Assembly: GCA_026225235.1 (NCBI GenBank)
Contig: JAMFSK010000024.1
Location: forward strand, 1-64,000
DNA: 64,000 nt
Direction: 5' to 3'
Source: Burkholderiales bacterium
GTDB lineage: Bacteria > Pseudomonadota > Gammaproteobacteria > Burkholderiales > Burkholderiaceae
Part shown: one piece after another, positions 45,364-55,624 of the stretch
How the letters are laid out: each line of letters starts with the position of its first letter
How positions within the stretch are numbered: the first letter of the stretch is position 1
Position numbers and translations under genes: made by a program
Notes under the pieces: generated by a model
Database searches by the model: none
Told to the model about the DNA's origin: nothing
What the model saw: only the letters and a program-made list of their open reading frames with translations

Positions 45364-46104
45364 TTATTTGATGTCTTTCCAATAGGCGGCGTTCAATCGC
45401 CACGCGAAAAAGCTCAGCAAACCCAGGAACAGCAGGACCCACGCCCCGATCTGCTTGCGCTCCTTGGCCGCGGGCTCCGCCATCCAGACCAGGTACGACG
45501 TGAGGTCCGCGACCGCGTCGTCATAGTCGTTGGCCGACATAGTACCGGGAGTGACTTGCTGAAATCCAATAATTCGGTGTTCGGTCACTCCACTTTCGTC
45601 AGTCGAATCCTCAAACTTCGGGGTTCGGACGCCCTGCAGCTGCCAAAGTACGTGTGGCATCCCGACATTCGGGAACACGGCATTGTTCCAGCCGGTCGGC
45701 CGCGTATCGTCCTGGTAGAAAGACCTGAGGTAGGTGTAGATCCAGTCCCCGCCCCGCGCCCGGGCCTCGACGCTGAGGTCGGGCGGCGCCACCCCGAACC
45801 ATTCCTTGGCGTCAGCCGGCCGCATGGCAACGGTCATCGGGTTGCCGACCTTGTCCGTGGCGAAAAGCAGATTATCCTCAATTTGCTTGTCCGTTAGCCC
45901 GATGTCGTGCAGCCGGGTGTACCGCATGGCGGTCGCGCTATGGCAATTAAGGCAATAATTGACAAAAAGCCGCGCGCCCCGCTGAAGCGACACAAGGTCG
46001 GCGGCCCGGTCCGGCGCCTGGTCGAGGGTGACCTCGTCGGCGAAGACTTGCATGCTCAGCACCGTGGCGCCGAGCATCGCAAGGATCGAAAGAAGCTTTT
46101 TCAT
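45364..46104 (-). CDS. petC: Cytochrome c1 of the bc1 complex
   Basis: Haem c subunit that takes electrons from the Rieske protein and passes them to cytochrome c. The 246-residue product has a signal peptide (hydrophobic 4-20, cleavage likely after VFA), the haem site Cys51-Leu-Asn-Cys54-His55 and a C-terminal membrane anchor (VLLFLGLLSFFAWRL). The axial methionine is probably in the MTVAMRPADAKEWFG or later PNVGMPHVLW region. It is the last gene of petA-petB-petC. Confidence 0.95.
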   Translation of the reverse strand: MKKLLSILAMLGATVLSMQVFADEVTLDQAPDRAADLVSLQRGARLFVNYCLNCHSATAMRYTRLHDIGLTDKQIEDNLLFATDKVGNPMTVAMRPADAKEWFGVAPPDLSVEARARGGDWIYTYLRSFYQDDTRPTGWNNAVFPNVGMPHVLWQLQGVRTPKFEDSTDESGVTEHRIIGFQQVTPGTMSANDYDDAVADLTSYLVWMAEPAAKERKQIGAWVLLFLGLLSFFAWRLNAAYWKDIK

Positions 46105-46129
46105 TCGGAAGTCCCTGTTTGGCTGGCGT

Positions 46130-47512
46130 TCAGTGAGGTTTGAAAGTCACGCGATCCGGCACGGGCTTGAAGGTGCCCAGCCGGGTCCAGAACGGCATGC
46201 CCCAGAAAAATCCGAAATACAGCAGGGTCCCGATCTGCGCGATCAGTGTCCCGGTCGGGGTGGGCGGTTTGGTCCCAAGGAAGGCCAGCGTCAGAAAAAC
46301 AATGACGAAAATGCCGTAGAAAACCTTGTGGAAGAACGGTCGGTAGCGGATCGACTTAACCGGACTGTGATCGAGCCAGGGCAGGAAGAACAGCGTCACG
46401 ACGGCCCCGCCCATCACGAGCACCCCCCAAAACTTGGCTTGGGTGACCAGCATCACGCCAATTACGACCGCGGCAATCACGACGCAACCGAGTTTCCACT
46501 TGACGGTGCGCGCCTTGATCAAACCGAGCACGGCAAGCAGCCCGGCCACGACTTCGAGCACGATCTTGAAGTACTCCGTAATCGCGCGAAGCATCGCGTA
46601 AAAAGCAGTGAAGTACCAGACAGGCGCGATTTCCGGCGGGGTTTTGAGCGAATCGGCCGGAATGAAGTTATTCGCTTCCAGGAAATAGCCGCCCATTTCC
46701 GGCGCAAAAAACACAATCGCGCAGAAAATGAACAGAAACACCGAGACACCCATGAAATCGTGCACTGAGTAAAAAGGGTGGAACGGGATGCCGTCGAGCG
46801 GCTTGCCGTTGGCGTCCTTCTTCTCCTTGATCTCGATGCCGTCCGGATTGTTCGATCCGACTTCGTGCAGCGCAATGATGTGTGCGACTACGAGTGCCAG
46901 GAGCACCAGCGGAATGGCGATGACGTGGAAGGCAAAAAAGCGATTCAGCGTGACGTCGCTCACCACATAGTCGCCGCGAATCCACAGCGACAGATCCGGA
47001 CCGATAAAGGGAATCGCCGAGAACAGGTTCACGATCACCTGCGCGCCCCAGTACGACATCTGACCCCAGGGCAGCAGATATCCGAAGAACGCCTCGGCCA
47101 TCAGGCACAGGAAGATCAGACAGCCGAATACCCAGACGAGCTCGCGAGGTTTGCGATAGGAGCCGTAGAGCAAGCCACGGAACATATGCAGGTAGACGAC
47201 GACGAAGAACATCGAGGCGCCGGTCGAGTGGAGATAGCGAATGAGCCAGCCCCAGGGAACGTCGCGCATGATGTATTCGACCGAGGCGAACGCGAGCGTC
47301 GCATCGGGCTTGTAGTTCATCACCAGGAAGATGCCCGTGACGATCTGCAAGACCAGCACGAGCAACGCGAGCGAGCCGAAGAAGTACCAGAAGTTGAAGT
47401 TCTTCGGCGCGTAATACTCGGACAGATGGGCTTTCCAGAGCGAAGTGAGTGGAAAGCGGCGATCGATCCAGCCTAAGAGGCCGGTGGTGTCGACTTCTTT
47501 CTCTGCAGCCAT
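46130..47512 (-). CDS. petB: Cytochrome b of the bc1 complex
   Basis: Membrane subunit carrying both haems b and the Qo and Qi quinone sites. The 460-residue product is full length with eight or more hydrophobic helices. YLHSTGASMFFVVVYLHMFR and FAFHVIAIPLVLLALVVAH hold the haem-ligating histidines, and GQMSYWGAQVI and the PEMGGYFLE region are typical of the Qo side. The extra helices near the C-terminus are usual in betaproteobacteria. It sits between petA and petC, two bases after petA. Confidence 0.95.
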   Translation of the reverse strand: MAAEKEVDTTGLLGWIDRRFPLTSLWKAHLSEYYAPKNFNFWYFFGSLALLVLVLQIVTGIFLVMNYKPDATLAFASVEYIMRDVPWGWLIRYLHSTGASMFFVVVYLHMFRGLLYGSYRKPRELVWVFGCLIFLCLMAEAFFGYLLPWGQMSYWGAQVIVNLFSAIPFIGPDLSLWIRGDYVVSDVTLNRFFAFHVIAIPLVLLALVVAHIIALHEVGSNNPDGIEIKEKKDANGKPLDGIPFHPFYSVHDFMGVSVFLFIFCAIVFFAPEMGGYFLEANNFIPADSLKTPPEIAPVWYFTAFYAMLRAITEYFKIVLEVVAGLLAVLGLIKARTVKWKLGCVVIAAVVIGVMLVTQAKFWGVLVMGGAVVTLFFLPWLDHSPVKSIRYRPFFHKVFYGIFVIVFLTLAFLGTKPPTPTGTLIAQIGTLLYFGFFWGMPFWTRLGTFKPVPDRVTFKPH

Positions 47513-47514
47513 GA

Positions 47515-48135
47515 TTACGCCTCCCCTTTTTCGTCTTTGCCGATCACCAGCGTCGTCTCGTTGGCGAACATGTACGGCGGTACGTCGAGGTTCTGCGGCG
47601 CGGGTTTGTTCTTGAACACGCGGCCAGCGAGATCGAAGGTCGAGCCGTGGCAGGGGCAGAGCCAGCCGCCGGGCCAGTCGTTCGGGAGGTTCGGTTGGGG
47701 GCCCGGATTGAAGCGCGGGCTCGGCGAGCAGCCAAGATGGGTACAGATGCCGACCAACACGAGAATGTTCTTGTGATCGGCGCGTGACCGGTACTCGTTA
47801 TTGCAGTACTCGGGCAAAGGCATTGAAAATGGGTTGGTCGTATGCGGATCGGCGAGTTCGGGATCGGCCTTGACGACGTCGGCGAGCATGGCCTCAGTGC
47901 GATTGACGATCCAGACCGGCTTGCCGCGCCAGGCGACGACCATCATTTCGCCAGGCTTGAGGTTACTAATATCGGCTTCGATCGGCGCCCCGGCCGCCTT
48001 GGCTTTCTCCGACGGTGCAAATGACCCTACAAACGGTACCAGCGTTGCTACCCCTCCCACTCCTCCTGCAACCGACGTCGCAATCAGCCAGGTACGGCGG
48101 CCATTGTCGACGCGACCATTCTCGTTGTCTCGCAT
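47515..48135 (-). CDS. petA: Rieske iron-sulfur subunit of the bc1 complex
   Basis: Transfers electrons from quinol to cytochrome c1. The 206-residue product has an RRTW motif (residues 13-16) before a hydrophobic anchor, as in Tat-exported Rieske proteins. The cluster boxes are Cys131-Thr-His133-Leu-Gly-Cys136 and Cys160-Pro-Cys162-His163. ATG 48135 (MRDNENGRVD) matches relatives; a GTG at 48147 would add four residues. First gene of the petABC operon, with TATAAT 42 bases upstream. Confidence 0.94.
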   Translation of the reverse strand: MRDNENGRVDNGRRTWLIATSVAGGVGGVATLVPFVGSFAPSEKAKAAGAPIEADISNLKPGEMMVVAWRGKPVWIVNRTEAMLADVVKADPELADPHTTNPFSMPLPEYCNNEYRSRADHKNILVLVGICTHLGCSPSPRFNPGPQPNLPNDWPGGWLCPCHGSTFDLAGRVFKNKPAPQNLDVPPYMFANETTLVIGKDEKGEA

Positions 48136-48176
48136 CACACGCCCCACTTCTAGGTTGGATTTTCCGTCAACGATAG

Positions 48177-48220
48177 ATTATAGCGACGCCCTTTCTGTGC
48201 TTGTAGGCGGCGCTTACAAG
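48177..48220 (-). promoter_or_regulatory. petABC promoter with operator-like palindrome
   Basis: On the minus strand TATAAT (48182-48177) is a perfect -10. Over the -35 position lies a 21-bp dyad, 48200-48220, with arms CTTGTA and TACAAG, internal GCG and CGC, and three non-paired positions including the centre. The -35 itself is poor, so an activator or repressor site is plausible. Confidence 0.6.
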
Positions 48221-48398
48221 CATTGACAAAATCGAATTTAGACGGGAGGTATTCGCAATGTGCTTCACGAACAATCCGGCAAGCCTTTGATCGGAAAAGG
48301 CTTTTGCAGGCTCGCCCGAACTGCTTTCAGCATCATTACACACCGCAAGTGACAAACTGGCAGCGTGATCCCCGAAACGTCGGGCCGGAGCGCCTTGA

Positions 48399-49145
48399 TT
48401 AAACAGGATTGTCGATATCGATAAAGAGATGCTCGAGGCCAAACTCATCGGCCAGATGCGACCCCACCGCCTGCACGCCGTAGCGCTCGCTCGCGTGATG
48501 CCCGGCCGCAATGTAGGCAACACCTGATTCGCGTGCGAGATGCGTGGTCGGCTCGGAAATTTCACCGCTGAGGTAGACGTCAGCGCCTGCCGCAATCGCC
48601 GCATCGAAATAGCCCTGTGCCGCGCCGGTGCACCAGGCTACACGCCGGATGGTCCGGTCGTGCTCGCCGATCACGAGAGGCGTGCGCCCAAGGGCGTTCT
48701 GAACCTGGGCGGAGAGTCCCTCGAGCGTCACGGGCATGGGCAGGGTCGCGAGCCAGCCGATGTCGTTCTCGCCGAAGCGCCCGTCGGGGATCCAGTTGAG
48801 ACGCTCGCCGAGCTGGGCATTGTTGCCGAGTTCCGGATGCGAATCGAGCGGCAGGTGATAGGCAAACAGATTGATGTCGTTGACGAGTAGCGCCCGCAGG
48901 CGGCGGTGCTTCTGGCCGACGATCGGCGCAGCCTCGTTTTTCCAGAAATAGCCGTGATGGACCAGTAATGCATCGGCGCCCCACTCGATTGCGGCTTCGA
49001 CGAAGGCGAGCGAAGCGGTGACACCGGTCGCGAGTTTTTCGACACGGCGGCGCCCCTGGACCTGCAGTCCGTTGGGGCAATAGTCCCGAAAGCGCGGGGT
49101 TTGCAGGAGGTTGTTCAGATACAATTCCAAATCATTCCGGTCCAT
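48399..49145 (-). CDS. Nif3-like dinuclear metal-centre protein
   Basis: Product of 248 residues of the YbgI/DUF34 family, which forms a hexameric ring with two metals per subunit. Family features are [33 protein letters not shown] (metal histidines), [19 protein letters not shown] and [16 protein letters not shown]. The metabolic role is not settled; a GTP cyclohydrolase I type 2 label sometimes attached to it is unreliable. It is divergent from the DegS-like protease gene, with only 19 bases between the starts. Confidence 0.88.
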   Translation of the reverse strand: MDRNDLELYLNNLLQTPRFRDYCPNGLQVQGRRRVEKLATGVTASLAFVEAAIEWGADALLVHHGYFWKNEAAPIVGQKHRRLRALLVNDINLFAYHLPLDSHPELGNNAQLGERLNWIPDGRFGENDIGWLATLPMPVTLEGLSAQVQNALGRTPLVIGEHDRTIRRVAWCTGAAQGYFDAAIAAGADVYLSGEISEPTTHLARESGVAYIAAGHHASERYGVQAVGSHLADEFGLEHLFIDIDNPV

Positions 49146-49164
49146 ATAAGCCTCTGATCTTTCT

Positions 49165-50460
49165 ATGCTTCGACGCTTTTGGCTGCTCTTTGCACAAGCG
49201 GTGACGGTGCTGCTGGCGCTGGTGTTTATCGTCGCGACGTTGAAGCCGACCTGGTTGCAACGGCAAGGTCAGTTCGGCCGCCAGCTTGCCGCACCGATCG
49301 TCGCGCTGCAGGAAGTGGCGCCCGGTCTGACAGGCCGGGCCGGAAATGCACCGGCCTCGTATGCGGACGGCGCCCAGAAGGCGATGCCGGCGGTCGTCAA
49401 TGTGTTCTCGAGCAAAGCCGGGACATCGCCTGCTGGCCAGAGCTCGCGCGACCCGCGCATGAACGATCCGCTGTTTCGCTACTTCTTCGGTGAAGGCGGC
49501 GGTGTGCCGAACAAGCCGGCACCCCATGCGGCCTCCAATCTCGGCTCTGGGGTGATTGTCAGCGCAGACGGTTACATTCTAACGAACCAGCATGTGGTCG
49601 ATGGGGCCGATGAGATCGAAGTCGCGCTGGCCGATGGCCGCAAAACCGACGCAAAGGTCATCGGCACCGATCCGGAAACGGACCTCGCGGTGCTTAAGAT
49701 CAACCTGACCGATCTGCCGACCATCACACTCGGCCGCATGGAATCGGCGCGAGTCGGCGATGTCGTGCTCGCGATCGGCAACCCGTTCGGTGTGGGTCAG
49801 ACCGTCACGATGGGCATCATCTCTGCGCTGGGCCGCAATCACCTCGGCATCAACACGTTCGAGAATTTTATCCAGACCGATGCGGCGATCAACCCTGGCA
49901 ATTCGGGCGGCGCGCTCGTCGACGTGCACGGTAACCTGCTCGGTATCAATACGGCAATCTATTCGCGCAGCGGCGGCTCGCTCGGCATCGGCTTTGCGAT
50001 TCCGGTATCGACCACGCGCACGGTGCTCGAGAGCATCATCGAAACCGGCACGGTCACGCGCGGCTGGATCGGCATTGAACCGCAGGACGTGACACCGGAT
50101 ATCTCAGAATCGTTCGGGCTGGAGCAGAAGAGTGGGGCGATCGTCGCGGGCGTGCTGCAAGGCGGCCCGGCCGACAAGGCGGGGATCAAACCCGGCGACA
50201 TCCTGATCGGCGTCGACGACGAGAAGATCGACGATACGACCAAGCTGCTCAATGTGATCGCGCAGATCAAGCCGGGCACGAGCGCGCTGGTCCACCTGAT
50301 CCGCAAGAACAAGCCACTCGACGTCTCGCTGGTGGTCGGCAAGCGGCCACCCCCGCCGAAGCGCACTGACCGTGAAGACAATGGCAACGGCGGCGGAAAC
50401 GATAACAACGACGACAATAGCGACAACAACAGCGATAACGGCGGCGGCACGGCGGAGTAG
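49165..50460 (+). CDS. DegS/HtrA-type serine protease with one PDZ domain
   Basis: Inner-membrane-anchored periplasmic protease (431 residues). One transmembrane helix lies at about 7-25; the trypsin-like domain has His143 ([10 protein letters not shown]), Asp173 ([10 protein letters not shown]) and Ser247 (NPGNSGGAL). A single PDZ domain is at about 295-390 ([29 protein letters not shown]). One PDZ plus an anchor is the DegS layout. The last 30 residues are almost only Asn, Asp and Gly. Activation of the RpoE response is inferred from the architecture. Confidence 0.9.
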   Translation: MLRRFWLLFAQAVTVLLALVFIVATLKPTWLQRQGQFGRQLAAPIVALQEVAPGLTGRAGNAPASYADGAQKAMPAVVNVFSSKAGTSPAGQSSRDPRMNDPLFRYFFGEGGGVPNKPAPHAASNLGSGVIVSADGYILTNQHVVDGADEIEVALADGRKTDAKVIGTDPETDLAVLKINLTDLPTITLGRMESARVGDVVLAIGNPFGVGQTVTMGIISALGRNHLGINTFENFIQTDAAINPGNSGGALVDVHGNLLGINTAIYSRSGGSLGIGFAIPVSTTRTVLESIIETGTVTRGWIGIEPQDVTPDISESFGLEQKSGAIVAGVLQGGPADKAGIKPGDILIGVDDEKIDDTTKLLNVIAQIKPGTSALVHLIRKNKPLDVSLVVGKRPPPPKRTDREDNGNGGGNDNNDDNSDNNSDNGGGTAE

Positions 50461-50576
50461 AAACGCTTCGGCCGAGACGGCGCTCTCGCTAGGCCGCGTG
50501 ACCGCTTGGGCTGCTTGGTCGAATAGTCGCCGGGTCGCCTGGCCAGTTGGCTGCTTGGCGCCTGGCGCTTGAGCTC

Positions 50577-51371
50577 TTAGTCGTTCAGGCTGTCCGCATC
50601 CACGATCTTCGGTTTGTCTTTTCCGACGATCAGGCGCGCCGCGATGATGCCGGCTTCGTAAAGGATCAGGAGCGGCACCGCCAGAATCAGCTGGGACAAG
50701 ACGTCCGGCGGGGTCACGACGGCCGAGACCACAAAGGCGCCGACCACGACGTAGGGGCGAATCTGCTTGAGCTTAGCGATCGTCAGGATGCCCATACGGA
50801 CCAGCAGCACCACCACGATCGGCACCTCGAAAGTCACCCCGAAACAGAGGAACATCGTCAGCGCGAAGCTCAGGTAGTTGTCGATATCCGTCGACATCTC
50901 GGCCCCGAGCGGCGCGTTGTAGTGCGCCATCACGCGAAAGATGGTCGGGAACACGACGAAGTAGGCAAACGCCATCCCGCACAGGAACAGCAAATAGCTG
51001 CTGCTGACGAGCGGCATCACCAGCTTTTTCTCATGCTGGTAGAGGCCCGGCGCGATAAACGCCCAGATCTGATAGAGCACGATAGGCAGCGCGATCACCA
51101 GCGCGACCATCATCGTCACCTTCATCGGCACAAAGAACGAGCCCGTGACATCGGTCACGATCATCTTGCCGTCTTTGGGCAGGTTCTGAAGCAACGGCCT
51201 GGCGAGCAAATGGAAGATATTCGGCGCCCAGTAGACGAGGCCGATAAACACCACGATCACGGCAATCCCGGCGCGGATGATGCGGTCGCGCAGTTCGACC
51301 AGATGGGAGATGAAGGTCTCTTCGCCGGGCGGTCCGCCGCCCTCGCTGCTATTCGGTTGAGGTGCGCTCAC
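50577..51371 (-). CDS. tatC: Sec-independent protein translocase TatC
   Basis: Polytopic core of the Tat translocase that binds twin-arginine signals. The 264-residue product has six hydrophobic helices. The cytoplasmic N-terminus contains ETFISHLVELRDRIIRAGIA, the conserved signal-recognition region, and the first periplasmic loop has the Pro-rich LARPLLQNLPKDGKMI. FAYFVVFPTIFRVM and GVTFEVPIVVVLL are also family features. It is last in tatA-tatB-tatC. Confidence 0.95.
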   Translation of the reverse strand: MSAPQPNSSEGGGPPGEETFISHLVELRDRIIRAGIAVIVVFIGLVYWAPNIFHLLARPLLQNLPKDGKMIVTDVTGSFFVPMKVTMMVALVIALPIVLYQIWAFIAPGLYQHEKKLVMPLVSSSYLLFLCGMAFAYFVVFPTIFRVMAHYNAPLGAEMSTDIDNYLSFALTMFLCFGVTFEVPIVVVLLVRMGILTIAKLKQIRPYVVVGAFVVSAVVTPPDVLSQLILAVPLLILYEAGIIAARLIVGKDKPKIVDADSLND

Positions 51372-51487
51372 GCTGGCTCTTTACTGAAGTCGGATGTGCT
51401 GTCCCGCCGCACGCGCATGGTCTGAGTTGCAATAGGGCTCAGGCAATGGTGCATGGCGGGGGTCGGATGCGAAAGACGGCGCGAAGC

Positions 51488-52027
51488 TCAGAGAAAGCGT
51501 ATCGGCCGACGCAGGCTCGCGGGAGTATGCCGCGCCACGCGTGCTGCGCCAGACTGCACACGCGTGCGGGTGCCACTTGCACGCTTGTACCAGTTCGGCA
51601 TCGCCGCCTGCTTGACGCGCCAGTTCTTGCGCTTGGGCGCTGGCGCACCGGCGCCGTAGCGTGTGCTGCCAAAATTGCTGAAACCGTCGATCAGTGGGGT
51701 GCCACTGATGTTGACGTCATCGGCGCCCGGCGTGACCGATTCGCCCTGATTCCACGCATCGGTCAGGCTGGCCTGTTGTTCACGCACATGGTCGTGAATG
51801 GTGGTCTCGACGTTGCGCGCGGCGTCCTCGAAGCCCGTTTTCATCTTCTTGAGTTCGTCGAGCTCCATCTCCCGCGTGACTTCCGCTTTCACGTCGTTGA
51901 TGTAACGCTGCGCGCGGCCCAGCATGGTGCCGGCCAAGCGCGCGACACGTGGCAGTCTCTCAGGGCCGATCACGACAAGCGCGACCACCCCGATCAGAGC
52001 CATCTTGGAAAGACCGAGATCGAGCAT
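51488..52027 (-). CDS. tatB: Sec-independent protein translocase TatB
   Basis: Single N-terminal helix (about 5-21) followed by an amphipathic helix and a charged, partly disordered tail; works with TatC in substrate binding. The 179-residue product begins [20 protein letters not shown] with Glu8-like charge absent but [10 protein letters not shown] intact. The tail is Arg/Lys-rich at the end. It lies between tatA and tatC. Confidence 0.93.
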   Translation of the reverse strand: MLDLGLSKMALIGVVALVVIGPERLPRVARLAGTMLGRAQRYINDVKAEVTREMELDELKKMKTGFEDAARNVETTIHDHVREQQASLTDAWNQGESVTPGADDVNISGTPLIDGFSNFGSTRYGAGAPAPKRKNWRVKQAAMPNWYKRASGTRTRVQSGAARVARHTPASLRRPIRFL

Positions 52028-52047
52028 CGATGAAAACTAGGCGAGGA

Positions 52048-52287
52048 TCAACGGAAGTCTTGCGCCTTGGCGCGCTCTTTGGCGTCGACGTCGATCGTCG
52101 TTTCGCGCGGCAATTCCTTGCTGCGTTCAGCCATCGCGGCGTTTTCCTCGCCGTCCTTCATGCCTTCCTTGAAGCCTTTGACCGCACCGCCGAGGTCAGT
52201 GCCGATATTGCGCAGCTTCTTGGTCCCGAAGACCAGCGCGACGATCAACAGCACGATCAGCCAGTGCCAAATGCTTAATGAGCCCAT
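52048..52287 (-). CDS. tatA: Sec-independent protein translocase TatA
   Basis: Pore-forming Tat subunit of 79 residues. One N-terminal helix ([20 protein letters not shown]) is followed by the [20 protein letters not shown] hinge and amphipathic helix, as in all TatA. ATG 52287 has GGGAGA upstream; the adjacent ATG at 52290 is an alternative one codon earlier. First of the three tat genes, downstream of the HIT gene. Confidence 0.94.
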   Translation of the reverse strand: MGSLSIWHWLIVLLIVALVFGTKKLRNIGTDLGGAVKGFKEGMKDGEENAAMAERSKELPRETTIDVDAKERAKAQDFR

Positions 52288-52466
52288 CATCTTCTCCCTT
52301 ACTTTAAATCCGCGCTTGAATCCGCAGATGCACCAGCGTCCGGCGCATCGCGCATAGTCCGCGGCCAAAAATCCCAGGCAAACGTCTTTCTACCGGTTCA
52401 CCGCGTCAGTGGCGTGTCATTGTTCTCGCAGCCGGCGCTTTGCAGACCGGTTTTATCCGCCGGCCC

Positions 52467-52829
52467 TCAGCCCATGCGCGACCACGGCCCCGGACCCGCG
52501 AGAATGTGAGCGTGCAGATGGTAGACCTCCTGCCCGCCCCCCGGCCCTGTGTTGAACACGGTCCGGAAGCCCGTCTCGCCGCCCGTGTAGGCCACACCAA
52601 GCTGTTCGGCCAGTTTCCCGACCGTCATCATCATTCTACCAAGCAGCGGCGCATCGTCCGGCTTTAGATCGGACAGCGACGCAATGTGTTTACGCGGGAT
52701 GAGCAGCACATGGAGCGGTGCAGCCGGACGAATGTCGTGAAAAGCAACAAACTCCTCATCCTCGTACACTTTCTTGCTAGGAAGTTCTCCGGAAGCGATC
52801 CGGCAGAACAGGCATTTTTCTTGGCTCAT
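52467..52829 (-). CDS. HIT-family nucleotide-binding protein (HINT type)
   Basis: Purine nucleoside phosphoramidase-like protein of 120 residues. The histidine triad is His104-Leu-His106-Ala-His108 in VYHLHAHILAG. The N-terminus CLFCRIASGELPSKKVYEDE is typical of the HINT branch, and Cys6 and Cys9 may bind zinc. It lies between hisE and tatA, a position conserved in Burkholderiaceae. Confidence 0.92.
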   Translation of the reverse strand: MSQEKCLFCRIASGELPSKKVYEDEEFVAFHDIRPAAPLHVLLIPRKHIASLSDLKPDDAPLLGRMMMTVGKLAEQLGVAYTGGETGFRTVFNTGPGGGQEVYHLHAHILAGPGPWSRMG

Positions 52830-53074
52830 AGGGTTCGGTCACCATTATCGTGATCATCTCGCGCGGTTCGGCGAGCGCTTATCCGTGCGATGTTCACCCG
52901 GGTGCATCGCTTTCCCGCGTTCTTTTCAAACTGTGCTCCCGGGCGGCTGGCGCATGAGGCCCCGCCTCTCACCCGACCTCTCCGAGCAGCGCCGCACCTC
53001 CTGCCGTGCCGCTTTTCTGGGCGTTCCTGTCGCTGCGCGTTCCTATCGCCGCGTTTTCCTGCTGCACTTGCGCT
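52830..53074. other. Intergenic gap between the HIT and hisE genes
   Basis: 245 bases without a supported gene. The plus strand is pyrimidine-rich with repeated GCGTTCCT. Some related genomes place a small membrane-protein gene here; no such frame is visible. Confidence 0.4.
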
Positions 53075-53419
53075 CTACTGCGGCCGCCGAGCCTTTTCCT
53101 CGAGACCCGAGAGGCCTTCCCGGCGTTCGAGCTCGGCGATCACGGCATCCGGCCCCAGGTCGAAATGCGCGAGCAGCACCAGAGTATGAAACCACAGATC
53201 GGCTACTTCGCCGACGAGCTTGGCGCCGTCTCCGTCGCCGCCCCCATGGCGCGCGTCCTTCGCGGCCATCACGACTTCGGTCGCTTCCTCGCCAATTTTT
53301 TTCAGAATGGCATCGTCGCCCTTGCTGAACAGGCGTGCGGCATAGGACTTGTCCGGGTCGCCGCCCTTACGGCTCTCGAGTACCGCAGCCAGTTTCAGCA
53401 GCGAATCGTGGGTGCTCAT
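53075..53419 (-). CDS. hisE: Phosphoribosyl-ATP pyrophosphatase
   Basis: Hydrolyses phosphoribosyl-ATP to phosphoribosyl-AMP, second step of histidine synthesis. The 114-residue product has the MazG-like metal motif [15 protein letters not shown] and [20 protein letters not shown] 53419 starts [20 protein letters not shown] in part; upstream in-frame sequence is not conserved. It is a separate protein, not fused to HisI, and follows hisI after ten bases. Confidence 0.94.
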   Translation of the reverse strand: MSTHDSLLKLAAVLESRKGGDPDKSYAARLFSKGDDAILKKIGEEATEVVMAAKDARHGGGDGDGAKLVGEVADLWFHTLVLLAHFDLGPDAVIAELERREGLSGLEEKARRPQ

Positions 53420-53429
53420 GCGCGCGCGC

Positions 53430-53828
53430 TCATTTGTAGATCGTTTCCGGGTCTTGCAGTACCGGCTCGACGGTGACCCACTCGCCGGCCTCGGCCGTGC
53501 CTTCGAATTTCTGGAAGAAGCATGCGTGGCGGCCCGTGTGACAGGCAATGCCGGACACCTGCTCGACCTTCAGGAGCACCACGTCCTCGTCGCAATCGAG
53601 CCGCACTTCGTGCAGATGCTGAACGTGACCGGACTCTTCGCCCTTGAACCAGAGCTTGTTGCGCGAGCGCGAAAAGTAGACCGCACGTTGATGTTCGATC
53701 GTCAGGCGCAGCGCCTCGCGGTTCATCCACGCGAACATCAGCACATCGTTGCTGCCGACTTCCTGCGCAATCACCGGCACCAGGCCGTTGGCGTCCCAGC
53801 GTACTTTGTCGAGCCAATCCGTCGTCAT
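53430..53828 (-). CDS. hisI: Phosphoribosyl-AMP cyclohydrolase
   Basis: Opens the adenine ring of phosphoribosyl-AMP, third step of histidine synthesis. The 132-residue product has [35 protein letters not shown], the metal-binding DCDEDVVLL and zinc cysteines in [13 protein letters not shown]. It starts two bases after the hisF stop. Confidence 0.95.
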   Translation of the reverse strand: MTTDWLDKVRWDANGLVPVIAQEVGSNDVLMFAWMNREALRLTIEHQRAVYFSRSRNKLWFKGEESGHVQHLHEVRLDCDEDVVLLKVEQVSGIACHTGRHACFFQKFEGTAEAGEWVTVEPVLQDPETIYK

Positions 53829-53830
53829 GA

Positions 53831-54604
53831 TTACAGTCTCACCGCAATGCCACGCTGGGCCATGAACTGCTTGGCTGCATGAATCGTATGTTCGCCATAG
53901 TGGAAGATGCTTGCCGCAAGCACGGCGTCGGCGTGACCGTCGGTCACCCCATCGGCGAGATGCTGAAGCGTGCCGACCCCGCCAGAAGCGATCACCGGGA
54001 TCGGCACAGCGTCCGATACCGCGCGCGTCAGTCCGAGGTCGAAGCCCGATTTGGTGCCGTCCCGGTCCATGCTGGTCAGCAGGATTTCCCCTGCGCCGAG
54101 CGCCGCTACCTTGCGCGCCCATTCGATCGCGTCGAGGCCCGTGTTCTTGCGGCCGCCATGGGTAAAGACTTCCCAGCGCGGCGGCTCGCCGTCGGCCGAG
54201 ACGCGCTTCGCGTCGATCGCAACGACAATGCATTGCGAGCCGTATTTATCTGCGGAATCAAACACCAATTGGGGATTCGCGACGGCCGATGAATTCATGC
54301 TGATCTTGTCGGCGCCCGCATTGAGCAGGCGGCGGATATCTTCCACCACCCGCACGCCCCCCCCTACGGTCAGAGGGATAAACACCTGCGAGGCCACCGC
54401 TTCGATGATCGGCAAAATCAGATCGCGGCCGTCGGAGGTCGCCGTGATATCGAGAAAGGTCAGTTCGTCTGCGCCCTCGCCGTCATACCGGCGGGCGATC
54501 TCGACAGGATCTCCCGCGTCGCGCAGCTCGAGGAAGTTGACGCCCTTGACGACGCGCCCGGCAGTCACGTCGAGACACGGGATGATGCGTTTGGGGAGAG
54601 CCAT
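53831..54604 (-). CDS. hisF: Imidazole glycerol phosphate synthase, cyclase subunit
   Basis: TIM-barrel cyclase that uses ammonia from HisH to make imidazole glycerol phosphate and AICAR. The 257-residue product starts [20 protein letters not shown], has the catalytic Asp of PCLDV and the second catalytic Asp in [12 protein letters not shown], and phosphate loops TVGGGVR and ASGGVG. ATG 54604 fits the family start. It sits 141 bases after hisA. Confidence 0.96.
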   Translation of the reverse strand: MALPKRIIPCLDVTAGRVVKGVNFLELRDAGDPVEIARRYDGEGADELTFLDITATSDGRDLILPIIEAVASQVFIPLTVGGGVRVVEDIRRLLNAGADKISMNSSAVANPQLVFDSADKYGSQCIVVAIDAKRVSADGEPPRWEVFTHGGRKNTGLDAIEWARKVAALGAGEILLTSMDRDGTKSGFDLGLTRAVSDAVPIPVIASGGVGTLQHLADGVTDGHADAVLAASIFHYGEHTIHAAKQFMAQRGIAVRL

Positions 54605-54745
54605 GATGTCAGTGGAAACCGCATGCGGACCCCGCATGCGCAAATCGGTCGGGTTCGGTCGCCAGCAGGGCTAACGGCTGGCCGGGGACGGCCCTGGTTG
54701 GCCCGGCTTGCCCGGGGAAGGGCCTCGGCAAGGCCCGTGATGAAC

Positions 54746-55495
54746 TCAGGCGCCCGGCTCCCGTAGCGCGTCCGCACGCGATTGGGCCGCGGCGAAATCG
54801 AGCTCACCCGCATAGATGGCCCGGCCGCAAATCACGCCTTCGATACCGTGCTCCTCGACTTCGCAGAGCAAGTCGATGTCGCCGATCTTCGACAGTCCAC
54901 CCGAGGCGATCACCGGAATCTTGACCGATTGAGCCAGTCGCACAGTCGCGTCGATGTTGATGCCCTGGAGCATGCCGTCACGCCCGATGTCCGTATAGAT
55001 GATGGACTCGCAGCCGTAATCCTCGAACTTTCGCGCGAGATCGAGCACTTCGTGCCCGGTCAGCTTGCTCCAGCCATCGGTGGCGACCTTGCCGTCCTTG
55101 GCATCGAGGCCGACGATGATATGGCCGCCGAACGCGGTGCACGCATCCTGCAGGAAACCCGGGTTCTTGACGGCCGCCGTGCCGATGATCACGAACGACA
55201 GGCCGTCGTCGAGATAGCGTTCGATCGTATTGAGGTCGCGAATGCCACCGCCGAGCTGCACGGGGATTTCGTCGCCGACCTCGTCGATGATCGCGCGGAT
55301 CGCCAATTCGTTCTTGGGCTTGCCCGCGAAGGCGCCGTTCAGGTCGACCAGATGCAAACGGCGCGCGCCCTGGTTGACCCAGTGACGTGCCATGGCAGCG
55401 GGGTCTTCGGAGAAGATCGTCGCCTGGTCCATATCGCCTTGCTTCAAGCGAACACACTGACCGTCTTTTAAGTCGATGGCCGGAATGAGCAGCAT
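54746..55495 (-). CDS. hisA: ProFAR isomerase (HisA)
   Basis: Isomerises N'-formimino-5-aminoimidazole carboxamide ribonucleotide; TIM barrel related to HisF. The 249-residue product starts [20 protein letters not shown] with the catalytic Asp8, the second catalytic Asp is in [11 protein letters not shown], and phosphate loops are QLGGGIRD and ASGGLS. Confidence 0.95.
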   Translation of the reverse strand: MLLIPAIDLKDGQCVRLKQGDMDQATIFSEDPAAMARHWVNQGARRLHLVDLNGAFAGKPKNELAIRAIIDEVGDEIPVQLGGGIRDLNTIERYLDDGLSFVIIGTAAVKNPGFLQDACTAFGGHIIVGLDAKDGKVATDGWSKLTGHEVLDLARKFEDYGCESIIYTDIGRDGMLQGINIDATVRLAQSVKIPVIASGGLSKIGDIDLLCEVEEHGIEGVICGRAIYAGELDFAAAQSRADALREPGA

Positions 55496-55624
55496 AGCAA
55501 TCGTATTTGTACGTGAAAGGGGTTACGGAACGTGCGACGGCGGCCGGTGTGGCCGAGCTGTCACGCTAGTTTAGTACAAGTACCGGGCCGCGCACGACCG
55601 GGCTGGCCATCCGGCCGATATATC

